From the NCBI GenBank assembly GCA_003242885.1, contig QKMZ01000003.1, positions 682,001 to 746,000 of the forward strand: a stretch of 64,000 bases of DNA, written 5' to 3'. This document shows positions 27,729-36,480 of this stretch, piece after piece. Numbering within the stretch: position 1 is the first letter of the stretch; each line of letters starts with the position of its first letter. The DNA comes from Candidatus Melainabacteria bacterium (GTDB lineage Bacteria > Cyanobacteriota > Vampirovibrionia > Obscuribacterales > Obscuribacteraceae). Both the position numbers and the translations under genes were made by a program. Below the pieces are notes generated by a model. It ran no database searches and had not been told where the DNA came from. It worked only from the letters and a program-made list of their open reading frames with translations.

Positions 27729-27828
27729 CTGGTATCAGTTCCACAGCTGGTATCAACCCCGCGGCCGGTATCAACCCCATCCCCGATACCACCCCGCCCC
27801 TGGTGTCACCCCGCCCCCGGTGGCATCG
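27729..27828. repeat. 17-18-bp tandem repeat
   Basis: Five degenerate units with the core CTGGTATCAACCCCGCGG start at 27729, 27747, 27765, 27783 and 27800, with a partial sixth at 27817. The core TGGTATCA recurs outside the array near 28476 and 28536. Confidence 0.75.
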
Positions 27829-28493
27829 AATCGTCCCACAAAGAGCAAAGAAGATAGCGCGCCTGTTATTGTTTCCAGCCCTGTCGCCGACCTGCGCGTT
27901 TTGGTTTTGAAGAGTCGGAATCAGTTTAGAAGTCCCTAATACCAGACATGCGTACGGCAATTTTCAGTCTTTGTTCGGGAGTCTTTTGGGAGCATATATT
28001 CCTAACAATACGAGCAATGCTCACTATGGTTCGAACGGCAAGAGTTTTCAGACAAGCCCCAAACAACCCGTCCCGTAGCAGAACAACCCAAACAGTCAAA
28101 TGCTGAAAGAGAAACAGGGCTGACTTCTTCGTCGCACCCCCCCGAACGGCTCATGTTGTTTTACCCTGCCCAGAACAGCTATTTAGCCACCAGATTCAGC
28201 GCCGGATTTGATACTGCTATTCAGCCTGGTTTGGCACCGAACTAGCACCGGATTCGGAGCCCTTTGTGCACCGAATTCAGCACCACCATTAATAACCACC
28301 TGCGGAGGCCTGCAAAAAATGAACGCTCTGCCAAAAATGGCCGGCAGATCGACCGGAGTTGTTTGCCACCACTTTGCACCAGGGACTGAAAACGGGGGCT
28401 TTATTTGACGCTCGGGGGTTTCTTCGCGCGCAAAAAAGGCACCATCGGTAATACTCTGTAACTTTTTAACTTCGTGGTATCAGCCATCAAAAG

Positions 28494-28505
28494 TGGTGCG
28501 CACCA
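28494..28505. promoter_or_regulatory. Perfect palindrome, candidate operator
   Basis: TGGTGCGCACCA reads identically on both strands and lies about 90 bases before the proposed promoter of the ribbon-helix-helix gene. Such proteins often bind inverted repeats in their own control region. Confidence 0.4.
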
Positions 28506-28570
28506 GCTGTGGAGCGGAGTTTGCGCAATCACCCCTGGTATCACCGGCGAAGAATATATCCAACTAGCGG

Positions 28571-28632
28571 TTAGAGATATAGCACCCTTTGGTACAATCT
28601 ATATGCCACCTAGAATGGTGGTAGGTGGCATA
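28571..28632 (+). promoter_or_regulatory. Promoter with a hairpin at the transcript start
   Basis: TTAGAG (28571-28576), 16 bases, then TACAAT (28593-28598) resemble a sigma-70 promoter. Starting four bases later, TATGCCACCTA (28602-28612), nine bases, TAGGTGGCATA (28622-28632) form a perfect 11-bp stem. It is either an operator at the start site or a stabilising 5' hairpin in the leader of the gene at 28765. Confidence 0.5.
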
Positions 28633-28764
28633 CCAACTTAGCGAGTCGCCCGACATATATTCGGCGGCCCGGCTGGGCATTTCGGTTTGCCGAATTGCCT
28701 TGCGCACCAATCGGAATTTTGCCCGAGCAGTGCCTAAAGATCCCCAAAGCAAAAGGAGTGAATC

Positions 28765-29094
28765 ATGGCCAGTTCCAAGAGTAAGTCTGCCAAATCCAAA
28801 GCTAAAGCCGCTCCAAAGGCCAAAGCAGCGAAACCGGCACACAAGAAAGTTGCAGCTCGCAAAGTTGTTGCCCGCAAGAACGTAGCGAAGCATGCAGCTA
28901 AGGCTACTCGTCCCGCAGCAGCTCGCTCGGATTCCGACTACACGAAGTTCAGCGGCAAGTTCACGGTGCGTCTGCCCAAGTCGCTCCACCAAGCTCTCGT
29001 TGACCGCGCAGAAAAAGAAGGCGTCAGTCTCAACCTGTTCGTAACCAACGCACTTTCCCGCACTGTAGCGGTAGCAGGAAAAGGCAAACGCTAA
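28765..29094 (+). CDS. Ribbon-helix-helix protein with histone-H1-like lysine/alanine tail
   Basis: 109 residues in two parts. Residues 4-50 are a Lys/Ala/Pro-rich tail (KSKSAKSKAKAAPKAKAAKP, KKVAARKVVARKNVAKHAAK) like eukaryotic H1 tails and bacterial HctB/AlgP-type proteins. Residues 63-98 (SGKFTVRLPKSLHQALVDRA, EGVSLNLFVTNALS) form a ribbon-helix-helix DNA-binding motif as in the C-terminus of HicB antitoxins. No HicA-type toxin frame lies beside it. AAGGAG six bases before the ATG and a strong terminator show a well-expressed single gene. It is probably a nucleoid-associated or global regulatory protein; antitoxin function looks unlikely. Confidence 0.85.
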   Translation: MASSKSKSAKSKAKAAPKAKAAKPAHKKVAARKVVARKNVAKHAAKATRPAAARSDSDYTKFSGKFTVRLPKSLHQALVDRAEKEGVSLNLFVTNALSRTVAVAGKGKR

Positions 29095-29121
29095 GCGCCC
29101 TGTTAAACAGGACACATTATT

Positions 29122-29151
29122 GAAGGAGGACAATGTCCTCCTTCTTTTTTT
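29122..29151 (+). terminator. Strong Rho-independent terminator
   Basis: GAAGGAGGAC (29122-29131), AAT loop, GTCCTCCTTC (29135-29144) and seven T. It ends the ribbon-helix-helix gene transcript. Confidence 0.92.
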
Positions 29152-29368
29152 GTAGAAGATTGTGGACCTGTTTTAACAGACTCTAATATTCGATACCGAG
29201 TGACGCAAAAACCAGCCTGCTAGTGTTTTGAGACATTAAACCGATATCAGACAGTCTGATGGTCCATTCTTATCAACTTCATCTTGGATGCCATGAACAG
29301 ACCGGATAGTATGTGCCAGTTCCGAACACGGGCAGACCGAGTTAAAAAGGACTGGAAGCACACTCGTT

Positions 29369-30565
29369 ATGAGCAACAATATCCCGATTTTCTCCGCCAA
29401 GGAGCAATACCCTCAAATCGCCGCAGATCTGGAAGCCGCAGTCTTAGAAGTATTGCGCAGCGGCAATTACATCATGGGTCAAAAGAATAAGACCCTCGAG
29501 CAGCAAATCGCCAAAGTTTGCGGTGTCAAACATGGAATTGGCGTAGCTAATGGAACCGATGCCTTGATTCTGGCGCTCTGGGCGCTTGATATTGGCCCCG
29601 GTGACGAAGTAATCACCACTCCATTTACTTTCGCGGCCACAATTGAAGCCATCCTCATGCACGGGGCAAAACCGGTGTTTGTCGATGTAGACGAAAAGAC
29701 TTTCAATATCGATCCAAAAGCAATCGAGAAAGTAATTACGCCTAAAGCCAAAGCGATTATCCCGGTCCACCTGTATGGACAGGCTTCGGATATGGATCCG
29801 ATTAAGGAAATCGCCGACCGCTATGCCTTGAAGATCGTTGAAGACAACGCTCAAGCAATCGGCGCAACATATAAAGGAAGGCCCACCGGATGTCTCGGCG
29901 ATGTAGCCTGCATCAGCTTCTATCCGACGAAAAACCTCGGCGCTTGCGGCGATGCCGGCATGATTGTCACTGACAGTGATGAACTAGCCGAGCGCCTGCG
30001 CTGCTTGAGAGCACATGGTTCCAAACAACGCTATTTCCATGAAGAGCTGGGCGTCAACAGCCGTCTCGACGAAATCCAAGCTGCAGTATTGCTCACCAAG
30101 CTGCGACACCTCGATGACTGGACTGAAAAACGTCGTGCCATCGCAGGCAAGTATTTTGAAGTTCTGAAAAACGTGCCAAACATCATCCTGCCCAATCCGG
30201 CAGTCCAATCAGATTACAGACACGTCTGGCACCAATATACAATTCGCGTTCTCGAAACCAACTTCGGCACCACCGGCGCCACCATGCGCCAACAAGTGAT
30301 CGATGGGCTGGCTCAGCGCGGTATTGGTTCTATGTGTTATTACCCCGTGCCGCTGCACTTGCAACAAGCCTTCCAAGGCTACGGATACAAGCAAGGCGAT
30401 TTCCCGATCACGGAAAGATTGGCCAGTGAAGTTCTTTCACTGCCGATGTTCCCCGAACTCAAGGATCAGGAAATTCAAGCAGTCGGACAAGCAATTACCG
30501 AGATTATGACCAGTGAAGTTTCGGTGCCGCATGTTGTGGCTCCGACGCCTCCGGTCATCATATAA
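29369..30565 (+). CDS. DegT/DnrJ/EryC1/StrS sugar aminotransferase
   Basis: 398-residue PLP enzyme that aminates a keto group on a nucleotide sugar. The PLP lysine is K188 in ISFYPTKNLGACGDAG; VEDNAQAIGATYKGRPTG holds the cofactor aspartate; HGSKQRYFHEELGVNSRLDEIQAA is the standard substrate block. It is most like the WbpE/WlbC group that forms 3-amino sugars. The next gene is a hexapeptide acyltransferase of the type that acetylates such sugars, so the two probably make a di-N-acetylated hexose or hexuronate for a surface glycan. Confidence 0.92.
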   Translation: MSNNIPIFSAKEQYPQIAADLEAAVLEVLRSGNYIMGQKNKTLEQQIAKVCGVKHGIGVANGTDALILALWALDIGPGDEVITTPFTFAATIEAILMHGAKPVFVDVDEKTFNIDPKAIEKVITPKAKAIIPVHLYGQASDMDPIKEIADRYALKIVEDNAQAIGATYKGRPTGCLGDVACISFYPTKNLGACGDAGMIVTDSDELAERLRCLRAHGSKQRYFHEELGVNSRLDEIQAAVLLTKLRHLDDWTEKRRAIAGKYFEVLKNVPNIILPNPAVQSDYRHVWHQYTIRVLETNFGTTGATMRQQVIDGLAQRGIGSMCYYPVPLHLQQAFQGYGYKQGDFPITERLASEVLSLPMFPELKDQEIQAVGQAITEIMTSEVSVPHVVAPTPPVII

Positions 30566-30611
30566 GCGGCAGGCTTAGCCTCGCCGCTGCAATGGAGCCT
30601 GCGGCAAAACG

Positions 30612-31394
30612 ATGAGCACAAAAACCAGCCCGACCGGAAGCCAGCGCATCAGCAAAGATGCGAAGATTGGTGCAAATACGCGCATTCACGATGAAGCGCT
30701 CATTTATCCAGGCGCGAACATTGGCGATAACTGCATCATTGAGCCGGGTGCGATTATCTATGAAAACGTAAAGCTGGGTGCCAATTCGTATGTTGGTTCA
30801 CAGTGCATTCTTGGCGAACGATTGTCCGGATATTTGAGCGACCCGTCGTACAAAAACCCATCTCTGCTGATTGGTGAAAACGCGACTATACGCTCGGGAA
30901 CAATAATTTATGCAGATTGCAAAATCGGCAAAGGTTTTCAAACCGGTCACCGAGCGGTAATACGAGAGAAGAGCATTTTCGGCGACATGTGCTCGTTCGG
31001 TACGATGGCTCAATCCGACGGTCAAATGACCGTCGGCAACAACTGCCGTTTCCACAATAATGTATTCATTGCAACCTTCACCACCTGCGAAGACGATGTG
31101 CACTTCTATCCGATGTCTTGCACTGTCGACAGCATGCATCCGCCATGCCAGAAAGGGCGAGAAGGTCCGTACCTGGAAAAAGGTGTCATCGTTGGCGCCA
31201 AAGTACTTATTCTTCCGCGCGTTCGCATCGGGTCCAAGAGCGTTGTAGCGGGCGCCTCTGTGGTAACCCACGATGTACCGCCAGGCATGGTTGTCGCCGG
31301 CATGCCTGCCAAGGTAATCAAAGGGCGCGAAGAGGTTCGCTGTCACATTGAGGACCGTCCTGCATACGATGTGGCAATGGAAAATAAGGGCTAG
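30612..31394 (+). CDS. Left-handed beta-helix (hexapeptide) acyltransferase
   Basis: 260 residues of hexapeptide repeats ([LIV]GxxxxI type) from about residue 15 to 235, for example AKIGANTRIHDEALIYPGAN, GKGFQTGHRAVIREKSIFGD and VGAKVLILPRVRIGSKSVV, ending with VTHDVPPGMVVAGMPAKVI as in WbpD/WlbB-like N-acyltransferases and LpxA relatives. The short insert HPPCQKGREGPYLEKG is probably the active-site loop. It starts 46 bases after the aminotransferase stop. Role inferred: N-acetylation of the amino sugar made by its neighbour; LpxA/LpxD activity is less likely given the context. Confidence 0.88.
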   Translation: MSTKTSPTGSQRISKDAKIGANTRIHDEALIYPGANIGDNCIIEPGAIIYENVKLGANSYVGSQCILGERLSGYLSDPSYKNPSLLIGENATIRSGTIIYADCKIGKGFQTGHRAVIREKSIFGDMCSFGTMAQSDGQMTVGNNCRFHNNVFIATFTTCEDDVHFYPMSCTVDSMHPPCQKGREGPYLEKGVIVGAKVLILPRVRIGSKSVVAGASVVTHDVPPGMVVAGMPAKVIKGREEVRCHIEDRPAYDVAMENKG

Positions 31395-31469
31395 AGCCAA
31401 ACTTAGAGAATCGCCACGAGCCGCAACGACGCGGCATCGAGCATTACAGCAAAGCGCTAATTTGAAACC

Positions 31470-33980
31470 GTGAATGTGCTAGATCAAACTAGAAACGAAA
31501 GCGAAGCACAGCAGCCCGGTCAGCCGGCTAGCCCGGCATTCGTGCAGAAGAATGCCGTCCCGATTCTGGTTTTCATCATCGCACTGGCGACATTCTTATG
31601 CTATTTGCCGGTCTTGTTCAATTTCTTCTGCGGCGATGACTTCGTGCACCTTACATGGCTAAAGCAAGCCATGGGCTATCCCACCCTGATTTGGAAAAAC
31701 TTCTATTCATCCTGGTTAGACGGAACAACAACCAAATTCTACCGCCCATTGATCTCGATCTTTATGGTCACTGATTACATGGCATATGGTTTGAACGGGC
31801 TTGGTTATCACGTTACCAATCTGCTTTTCCACCTCACATCGACGGTCGTTCTTTTCTTTGTGTCTTTACGTTTAGGCAGAACATTCAGCTCTGACGCGAA
31901 TAACCAGGCGCGAGCAATAAATGGAAGCGCAGTCTCTTTCGCATTCTTCGCATCAATCATATTCGGGCTGTATCCGCTGCATCCTGAAGCGGTTTCGTGG
32001 ATCACGGGTCGAGTAGATAGTGTTGTCACCACCTTCATAGTACTGTCGCTTTGGTGTTATATGCAGTGGCGCGACGGCAAGTCAATACTGTGGTGTGGCG
32101 GCTCGATTGTTTCATTTATCCTTGGTCTGCTCTCCAAGGAAATGGCCATTACACTTCCTGCAACAATGGCTGCTTATGAGGTTCTTCTCTGGTGGGAGAA
32201 AGGCGGCAACCTCAAAACTTTTATTCCCGGGGCGATCAATGCCATCAAAGCGATCATACCCTTCGCTGTTGTTATCGCACTCTATTTTGTGGTTCGTTTG
32301 ATTGCGCTCGGAACTTTTGTCGGCGGATACGACGACTCGCTTTTCTTTATCTCTAACATGAAAGAGTTCGTCTATGGCTGGCTCCATGCCCTTAAGATGC
32401 TGCTGATTCCTGCCAACAAAGACTTCTTCGACACAAAAAACGCTCTTCTCATTTTCTGGCAAGTCTCTCTCGGTTTTATCGCCATTTCTGCACTGGCAAA
32501 CTTCGCCACTTTAAGGCGAATGCTCCCGACATTCATTTTCACCACGGTCTGGCTCGCATTCGCCCTGATACCCGTCTACAAAATCTTTGCTATCTCTGAC
32601 GACTTGCAAGGCAGTCGACTCGCCTATCTTGCGACTGTTCCTCTAAGTTTACTGATGGCATTCGGCTTCACTACTGTGCGCATGGTGGGCAATCCGGTCA
32701 CGTGGCTGCGGGCGGCAAACAGAATGAGAATTGTCTGGGGAACACTGTTTGTCACGGCCGCCGCGGCAATGCTCTGGACGAACAATCAAGCCTGGATTGC
32801 AGCTGGGGAGCAATCGAATGCGATTAGAAGTCAGCTCGACGCACTGTACAAAACTGAAATCCAAGGCGACCCGCAGGTTCTCTTCCTGGGACTTCCGGAT
32901 CAAATACATGGGTCCTACGTTTGCCGCAATGCTCTATACGGAATGACCAAGGCACCGCAGCTCCATCGTGATGTCGAGCACAACATTCTTGTCGACCGCT
33001 TCGAGCCAATCATGCCCTTTGGCTATATAAAGAATTCGCTTCGAGATGCCGGTGATAAGGTCAAAATCTATCGATGGGATCTGGAAAACAAGAAATTCGT
33101 CGCCATATCTATTCCTAAGGAGTCTGGTGATTCAGGCACAGGAATTGAAAAACAGCTGGTGGAAACAGACCAGACACCGGTCAAATACCAAGGCGAGCAG
33201 CTCAAGCAGCTGGTAAAAGTAGCCGACAACTATGGAATAGAGAACTCTTCCTTTGACGACAAAGGTGCCTTTTCTGTCACAACTGACGCACCCAAAGGTC
33301 GGCGCCCCGCTCTCAAAATCGGGCTGAGCCTGCCGTGCTTCACGACCGATTTCATTGCAGTGACAGTGATCGCGCCGTCCGTCCCGGCGGATAACAAAGG
33401 CTTGGATCTGCTGTACAAAAACGACATCAATCGGGAGTTCAATCTTTTCCATCGTGCTCACGCGAATCTCGTACAATCAAACGAGCCTCAAAAGCTTCTG
33501 TTCTCATTGCGCAGCGCGCCAGAATGGGCACTGGGGGGCAGCTCTAGTGAGTTTGAACTGTACCTGCCGCTGCGTGGGGAAGTGAAAATTGTTTCCATAG
33601 AGACAGTCCCTACCAAATCAGTTTTGCCTGCTATCACATTTGAAAAATCCGGCTTCATGGGAACGAAAGGTTATTTGCACCTTGGAAGCAAGAAAAACAA
33701 GGACACTGTAAGATACGACGCCAGCGGCATTCCTGGTGCAGCCGGAGTCGTCTTCGAACTGACTAGAGCCAACTTGCTTTTTGCAAGTCAGAACGACCAG
33801 GAGAAGTGCTTGGTCACACTGAGAGAAATTAAAAGCACCGGCACCACGGGCAGTATTACGCTGGAAAGAAAAGATTTCAATGCACTGGGCATATATGAAC
33901 TTCGTGCATGGGCCGTCGACAAAGATGGCAACCGCCTGGGAGTATCCGGAGATCACATCGTCCTGTCCTTAGACGACTAG
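31470..33980 (+). CDS. GT-C-like polytopic membrane glycosyltransferase
   Basis: 836 residues. About eleven hydrophobic spans fill residues 28-435, and a soluble domain of roughly 380 residues (beta-rich, periplasmic) follows. The first periplasmic loop has FFCGDDFVHL, where an acidic pair matches the catalytic loop of GT-C enzymes that use polyprenyl-phosphate sugars, and HPEAVSWITGRVD is typical of bacterial O-mannosyltransferase-like proteins. Substrate unknown. GTG start at 31470. It is 75 bases after the acyltransferase and 7 before the MshEN-type gene, so all four probably share a transcript. It could attach the amino sugar to a protein or lipid carrier. Confidence 0.8.
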   Translation: MNVLDQTRNESEAQQPGQPASPAFVQKNAVPILVFIIALATFLCYLPVLFNFFCGDDFVHLTWLKQAMGYPTLIWKNFYSSWLDGTTTKFYRPLISIFMVTDYMAYGLNGLGYHVTNLLFHLTSTVVLFFVSLRLGRTFSSDANNQARAINGSAVSFAFFASIIFGLYPLHPEAVSWITGRVDSVVTTFIVLSLWCYMQWRDGKSILWCGGSIVSFILGLLSKEMAITLPATMAAYEVLLWWEKGGNLKTFIPGAINAIKAIIPFAVVIALYFVVRLIALGTFVGGYDDSLFFISNMKEFVYGWLHALKMLLIPANKDFFDTKNALLIFWQVSLGFIAISALANFATLRRMLPTFIFTTVWLAFALIPVYKIFAISDDLQGSRLAYLATVPLSLLMAFGFTTVRMVGNPVTWLRAANRMRIVWGTLFVTAAAAMLWTNNQAWIAAGEQSNAIRSQLDALYKTEIQGDPQVLFLGLPDQIHGSYVCRNALYGMTKAPQLHRDVEHNILVDRFEPIMPFGYIKNSLRDAGDKVKIYRWDLENKKFVAISIPKESGDSGTGIEKQLVETDQTPVKYQGEQLKQLVKVADNYGIENSSFDDKGAFSVTTDAPKGRRPALKIGLSLPCFTTDFIAVTVIAPSVPADNKGLDLLYKNDINREFNLFHRAHANLVQSNEPQKLLFSLRSAPEWALGGSSSEFELYLPLRGEVKIVSIETVPTKSVLPAITFEKSGFMGTKGYLHLGSKKNKDTVRYDASGIPGAAGVVFELTRANLLFASQNDQEKCLVTLREIKSTGTTGSITLERKDFNALGIYELRAWAVDKDGNRLGVSGDHIVLSLDD

Positions 33981-33987
33981 TTTAAAA

Positions 33988-34416
33988 ATGACTGCCAGAG
34001 AAAAATCAAAAGACAAACCAAAAGACAGTGCGAAAGAACGTTCGAAGGAACGCTCGAAACCCAGTTCGAAAGAAAACGCTAAGTGGAACGCCAGCCTGAT
34101 CGGTCAAAGACTGATTGAGGGCGGTTATCTGAAGGATGATCAACTAGAAGAAGCGTTAAAACTACAAAGGGAAACTGGACTTCTGCTGGGAGAGGTATGC
34201 CTGTTGAAAGGCTGGTTAACCTACGACCAATTGAAAGAATGCTTACCGACTCTGCGCAGCAAACTCGGCGACAAGTTGCTTGCATTGGGCTATATAACGA
34301 TTAACCAGCTCTGGCTCGCGCTCTTAGAACAGCGACATTCCGGCGAACGCTTGGGCGAAATTCTCGTCGTTCGTGGTTGGGTAGATAGAGCTGTACTGGA
34401 ATCTGTGATCAAGTAG
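33988..34416 (+). CDS. Stand-alone protein with two MshEN/T2SSE_N-like repeats
   Basis: 142 residues. A Lys/Ser/Glu-rich leader (residues 3-32) is followed by two copies of one fold: IGQRLIEGGYLKDDQLEEAL (about 38-85) and LGDKLLALGYITINQLWLAL (about 92-140). Each has the LGxxLxxxGxIxxxQLxxAL pattern of the N-terminal domain of type II secretion and type IV pilus ATPases (MshEN), some of which bind c-di-GMP. No ATPase domain is attached. It starts seven bases after the GT-C gene. A c-di-GMP-responsive regulator of the sugar operon is an attractive but unproven reading. Confidence 0.78.
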   Translation: MTAREKSKDKPKDSAKERSKERSKPSSKENAKWNASLIGQRLIEGGYLKDDQLEEALKLQRETGLLLGEVCLLKGWLTYDQLKECLPTLRSKLGDKLLALGYITINQLWLALLEQRHSGERLGEILVVRGWVDRAVLESVIK

Positions 34417-34429
34417 TTCTGAGCGCAAG

Positions 34430-34470
34430 GGGCGGCATAAATGCCGCCCGCAGGGCGACGCATGGCGTCG
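34430..34470. terminator. Tandem GC-rich hairpins between convergent genes
   Basis: GGGCGGCAT (34430-34438), AA, ATGCCGCCC (34441-34449) and then CGACGC (34456-34461), ATG, GCGTCG (34465-34470) form two perfect stems. They lie between the ends of converging genes and may stop transcription from both sides, though no T-run follows. They may alternatively be a REP-type repeat. Confidence 0.5.
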
Positions 34471-34473
34471 AGC

Positions 34474-36480
34474 CTACGTTAATTCGTCTTTGGGATATTT
34501 GAGTAACACGCGTCCGTTTTGCACTCTGCGAGTGATGGCGCGATCATCGAAGTAAGCTAACAGAGCCATGGCATACTTGCGTGAAGTTCCCAGCGCTTCA
34601 CGAAAATCACCGGGCGCTATGTCTTTCTTTGCACGGAAAATCTTTGACAATTGCTTGTGGGCAGCATCGATACTTTCGGTGTTGCTTGCAAAATCGTGAG
34701 CAATAATGCTTGCTTGTCCCATTTTAGAAAGGTACTGCATTGCTGCCTGCACCTTCCGTTTGTCGCTTCCAGTCTGCTTCGCCAGTTCATCAAGTTCCAA
34801 ACAAATATGTTGCTTGAGAATCGCAATCGCTTTGGCAGCAAGTTCGCGAACATCATCTGGTGCCTGTAAAAGTTCTGCTTTCGCCGGGAGTAATTTTTCC
34901 GACTGTCGAATAACAAGTTTTTTCTCGATTGCTTCCTTTACAAGTTCTTGAAATGCAGTTCTATCCAAACCAGCCAGAACCTTGTTACGTAGCGCCTCTT
35001 GCGAGTTTTTCACCTCCACTGACGCGTCAGAAGCGGATGTTTTTGCAGCGTTTTCTACCTCAGCAACCAAACGATCAAACAGAGTTTGACGGGTTTCAGG
35101 AGACAAAACAAAAGTCGCAAGTCGCACCAGTTTTTCCGACGCAATCAATTCAGAAATAATAACGGGCAAGATTAGCGGTGGCAGCAAACAACCAAACGCC
35201 GAATCCGGCAAAAGTCCCTGAGGGTTAGCTTTCAAGAATTCAAGGACAGCTTCATTTTTTAAGCCGCCAGCTAAAAGTTTTGCAAGTACAACCAGGCGTT
35301 CACGAGTAATCCAGCGAGGACGAGAAGTAATCAAAATACTGCCGCCAGCCAAACCCTCATCGCCGTAGCGTAGAACAAATCGATCCCCAGGTTCGGCAAT
35401 CAAAGGATCAAAAAGAGTTATCTGGGCTACAAAAGACTTCTTGCCGTTCGGCTGTACAGGCAGGTCTTCCATCCATCGCACAGCAGCCTGGCATTCAGCA
35501 GTTCCGTGATAAATTCTGGCTGGCTGCCCAAGTACGTGCTGTTGAAAATTGTCTTCCAGTTTCACACCAGGTTGACCCAGTTCGACAATCAAAATACTAG
35601 TAGGTGCGCATTGTTCACCAACAACTACCTGCCCGCGAGAAAGGGCTTTGCTTTCCTTAAGCGAGAAGTTGATAGCCAGGCGTTGTCCGGCGGTGGCATT
35701 GGCGACTGAAGTGTTGAAAGTTTCCAAACCCCGCACTCTGGCCTTAATGTTACCGGGCTCAATCAGTAAATTGTCCCCTGCTGCGATCGAACCTTTAACA
35801 AGCGTTCCAGTCACAACAACGCCATATCCTTGAATGGAAAAAACACGATCGATTGGCAAAAATGGCGGCGCGTTAAGGCGTGCACTTTCTCGCTCTCCAG
35901 CGTCCACAAGCGCATTTACGAGCTTTTCTGTCATCTCTGGAAAGCCGTCTTTGGTGACGTTAGAAACCTCAGCCACATCGACAAGGGTTAGGTCTACGCG
36001 TTGCAAAAGTTCTTTCGAACGCAAAATCGCATCGTTCAATTGCAATGAATTAGCCATGTCGCATTTCGTGATAACAAGCAAGACTCTGGAAATTCCTAAC
36101 GCGCTGAGAATTTTTGCATGCTGCTCGGTTTGTGGCATAGGACCTTCGTCGGCTGCCACCACCAGCAGTGCCATATCCAATCCGCCGACCCCAGCCAGCA
36201 TGTTCTTCAAGAATTTGCCGTGCCCGGGCACATCAACGAAGCTGATAACAATGTCGCTATCTACTTTCGGTCTGCTCTTGCGCACTATTTCAGCCGGCAA
36301 CCGCAAATGAGCAAAGCCCAGGTCGGTCGTCATCTGCCGAGCCTTTTCTTCTTTCAGGCGATCCGGATCTGTTCCTGTGAGCCCGCGCAAAAGACTAGTC
36401 TTGCCATGGTCCACGTGACCGGCAGTCGACACGGTGAAAAACAATGTGTTCGTTTTACTCTTCAGATCAGGCGTTGACAT
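34474..36480 (-). CDS. selB: Selenocysteine-specific translation elongation factor
   Basis: SelB delivers selenocysteinyl-tRNA to UGA codons marked by a SECIS hairpin. The GTPase domain has [16 protein letters not shown] (G1), [15 protein letters not shown] (G3) and ITKCDMAN (NKxD-type G4), followed by two EF-Tu-like beta-barrels. The C-terminal winged helices end in [37 protein letters not shown], diagnostic of SelB. The length is 668 residues from ATG 36480; a TTG at 36489 adds three. No selA, selC, selD or evident selenoprotein is in the window. Confidence 0.93.
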   Translation of the reverse strand: MSTPDLKSKTNTLFFTVSTAGHVDHGKTSLLRGLTGTDPDRLKEEKARQMTTDLGFAHLRLPAEIVRKSRPKVDSDIVISFVDVPGHGKFLKNMLAGVGGLDMALLVVAADEGPMPQTEQHAKILSALGISRVLLVITKCDMANSLQLNDAILRSKELLQRVDLTLVDVAEVSNVTKDGFPEMTEKLVNALVDAGERESARLNAPPFLPIDRVFSIQGYGVVVTGTLVKGSIAAGDNLLIEPGNIKARVRGLETFNTSVANATAGQRLAINFSLKESKALSRGQVVVGEQCAPTSILIVELGQPGVKLEDNFQQHVLGQPARIYHGTAECQAAVRWMEDLPVQPNGKKSFVAQITLFDPLIAEPGDRFVLRYGDEGLAGGSILITSRPRWITRERLVVLAKLLAGGLKNEAVLEFLKANPQGLLPDSAFGCLLPPLILPVIISELIASEKLVRLATFVLSPETRQTLFDRLVAEVENAAKTSASDASVEVKNSQEALRNKVLAGLDRTAFQELVKEAIEKKLVIRQSEKLLPAKAELLQAPDDVRELAAKAIAILKQHICLELDELAKQTGSDKRKVQAAMQYLSKMGQASIIAHDFASNTESIDAAHKQLSKIFRAKKDIAPGDFREALGTSRKYAMALLAYFDDRAITRRVQNGRVLLKYPKDELT

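Larger units (their letters stand above)
27493..28764. other. 1.27-kb gene-free region rich in repeats and palindromes
   Basis: The longest gene-free stretch. It holds a short 17-18-bp minisatellite (27729-27828), a cluster of GCACCG/GCACCA motifs (28234-28285), scattered TGCCACC motifs (near 28366 and 28604, and reversed near 28624), a perfect 12-bp palindrome (28494-28505) and an 11-bp-stem hairpin at a promoter (28593-28632). Small frames that cross it have no family resemblance and unlikely composition. Two poly-C runs near 28137 are notable. It may be a large regulatory region for the gene at 28765 or the remains of a lost gene. Confidence 0.5.

Noticed and set aside
27729..27828. CRISPR-like array.
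   Set aside because: Units are 17-18 bp and contiguous with no spacers, and no cas gene is present.
27445..27939. A 164-codon plus-strand frame across the heptosyltransferase start and the minisatellite.
   Set aside because: Its first part is antisense to the heptosyltransferase and the rest is Pro/Arg/Tyr-rich minisatellite translation without a ribosome site.
28765..29094. Reading this gene as a HicB antitoxin of a toxin-antitoxin pair.
   Set aside because: No small HicA-like frame lies within 1 kb on either side, and the N-terminal HicB domain is replaced by a basic tail.
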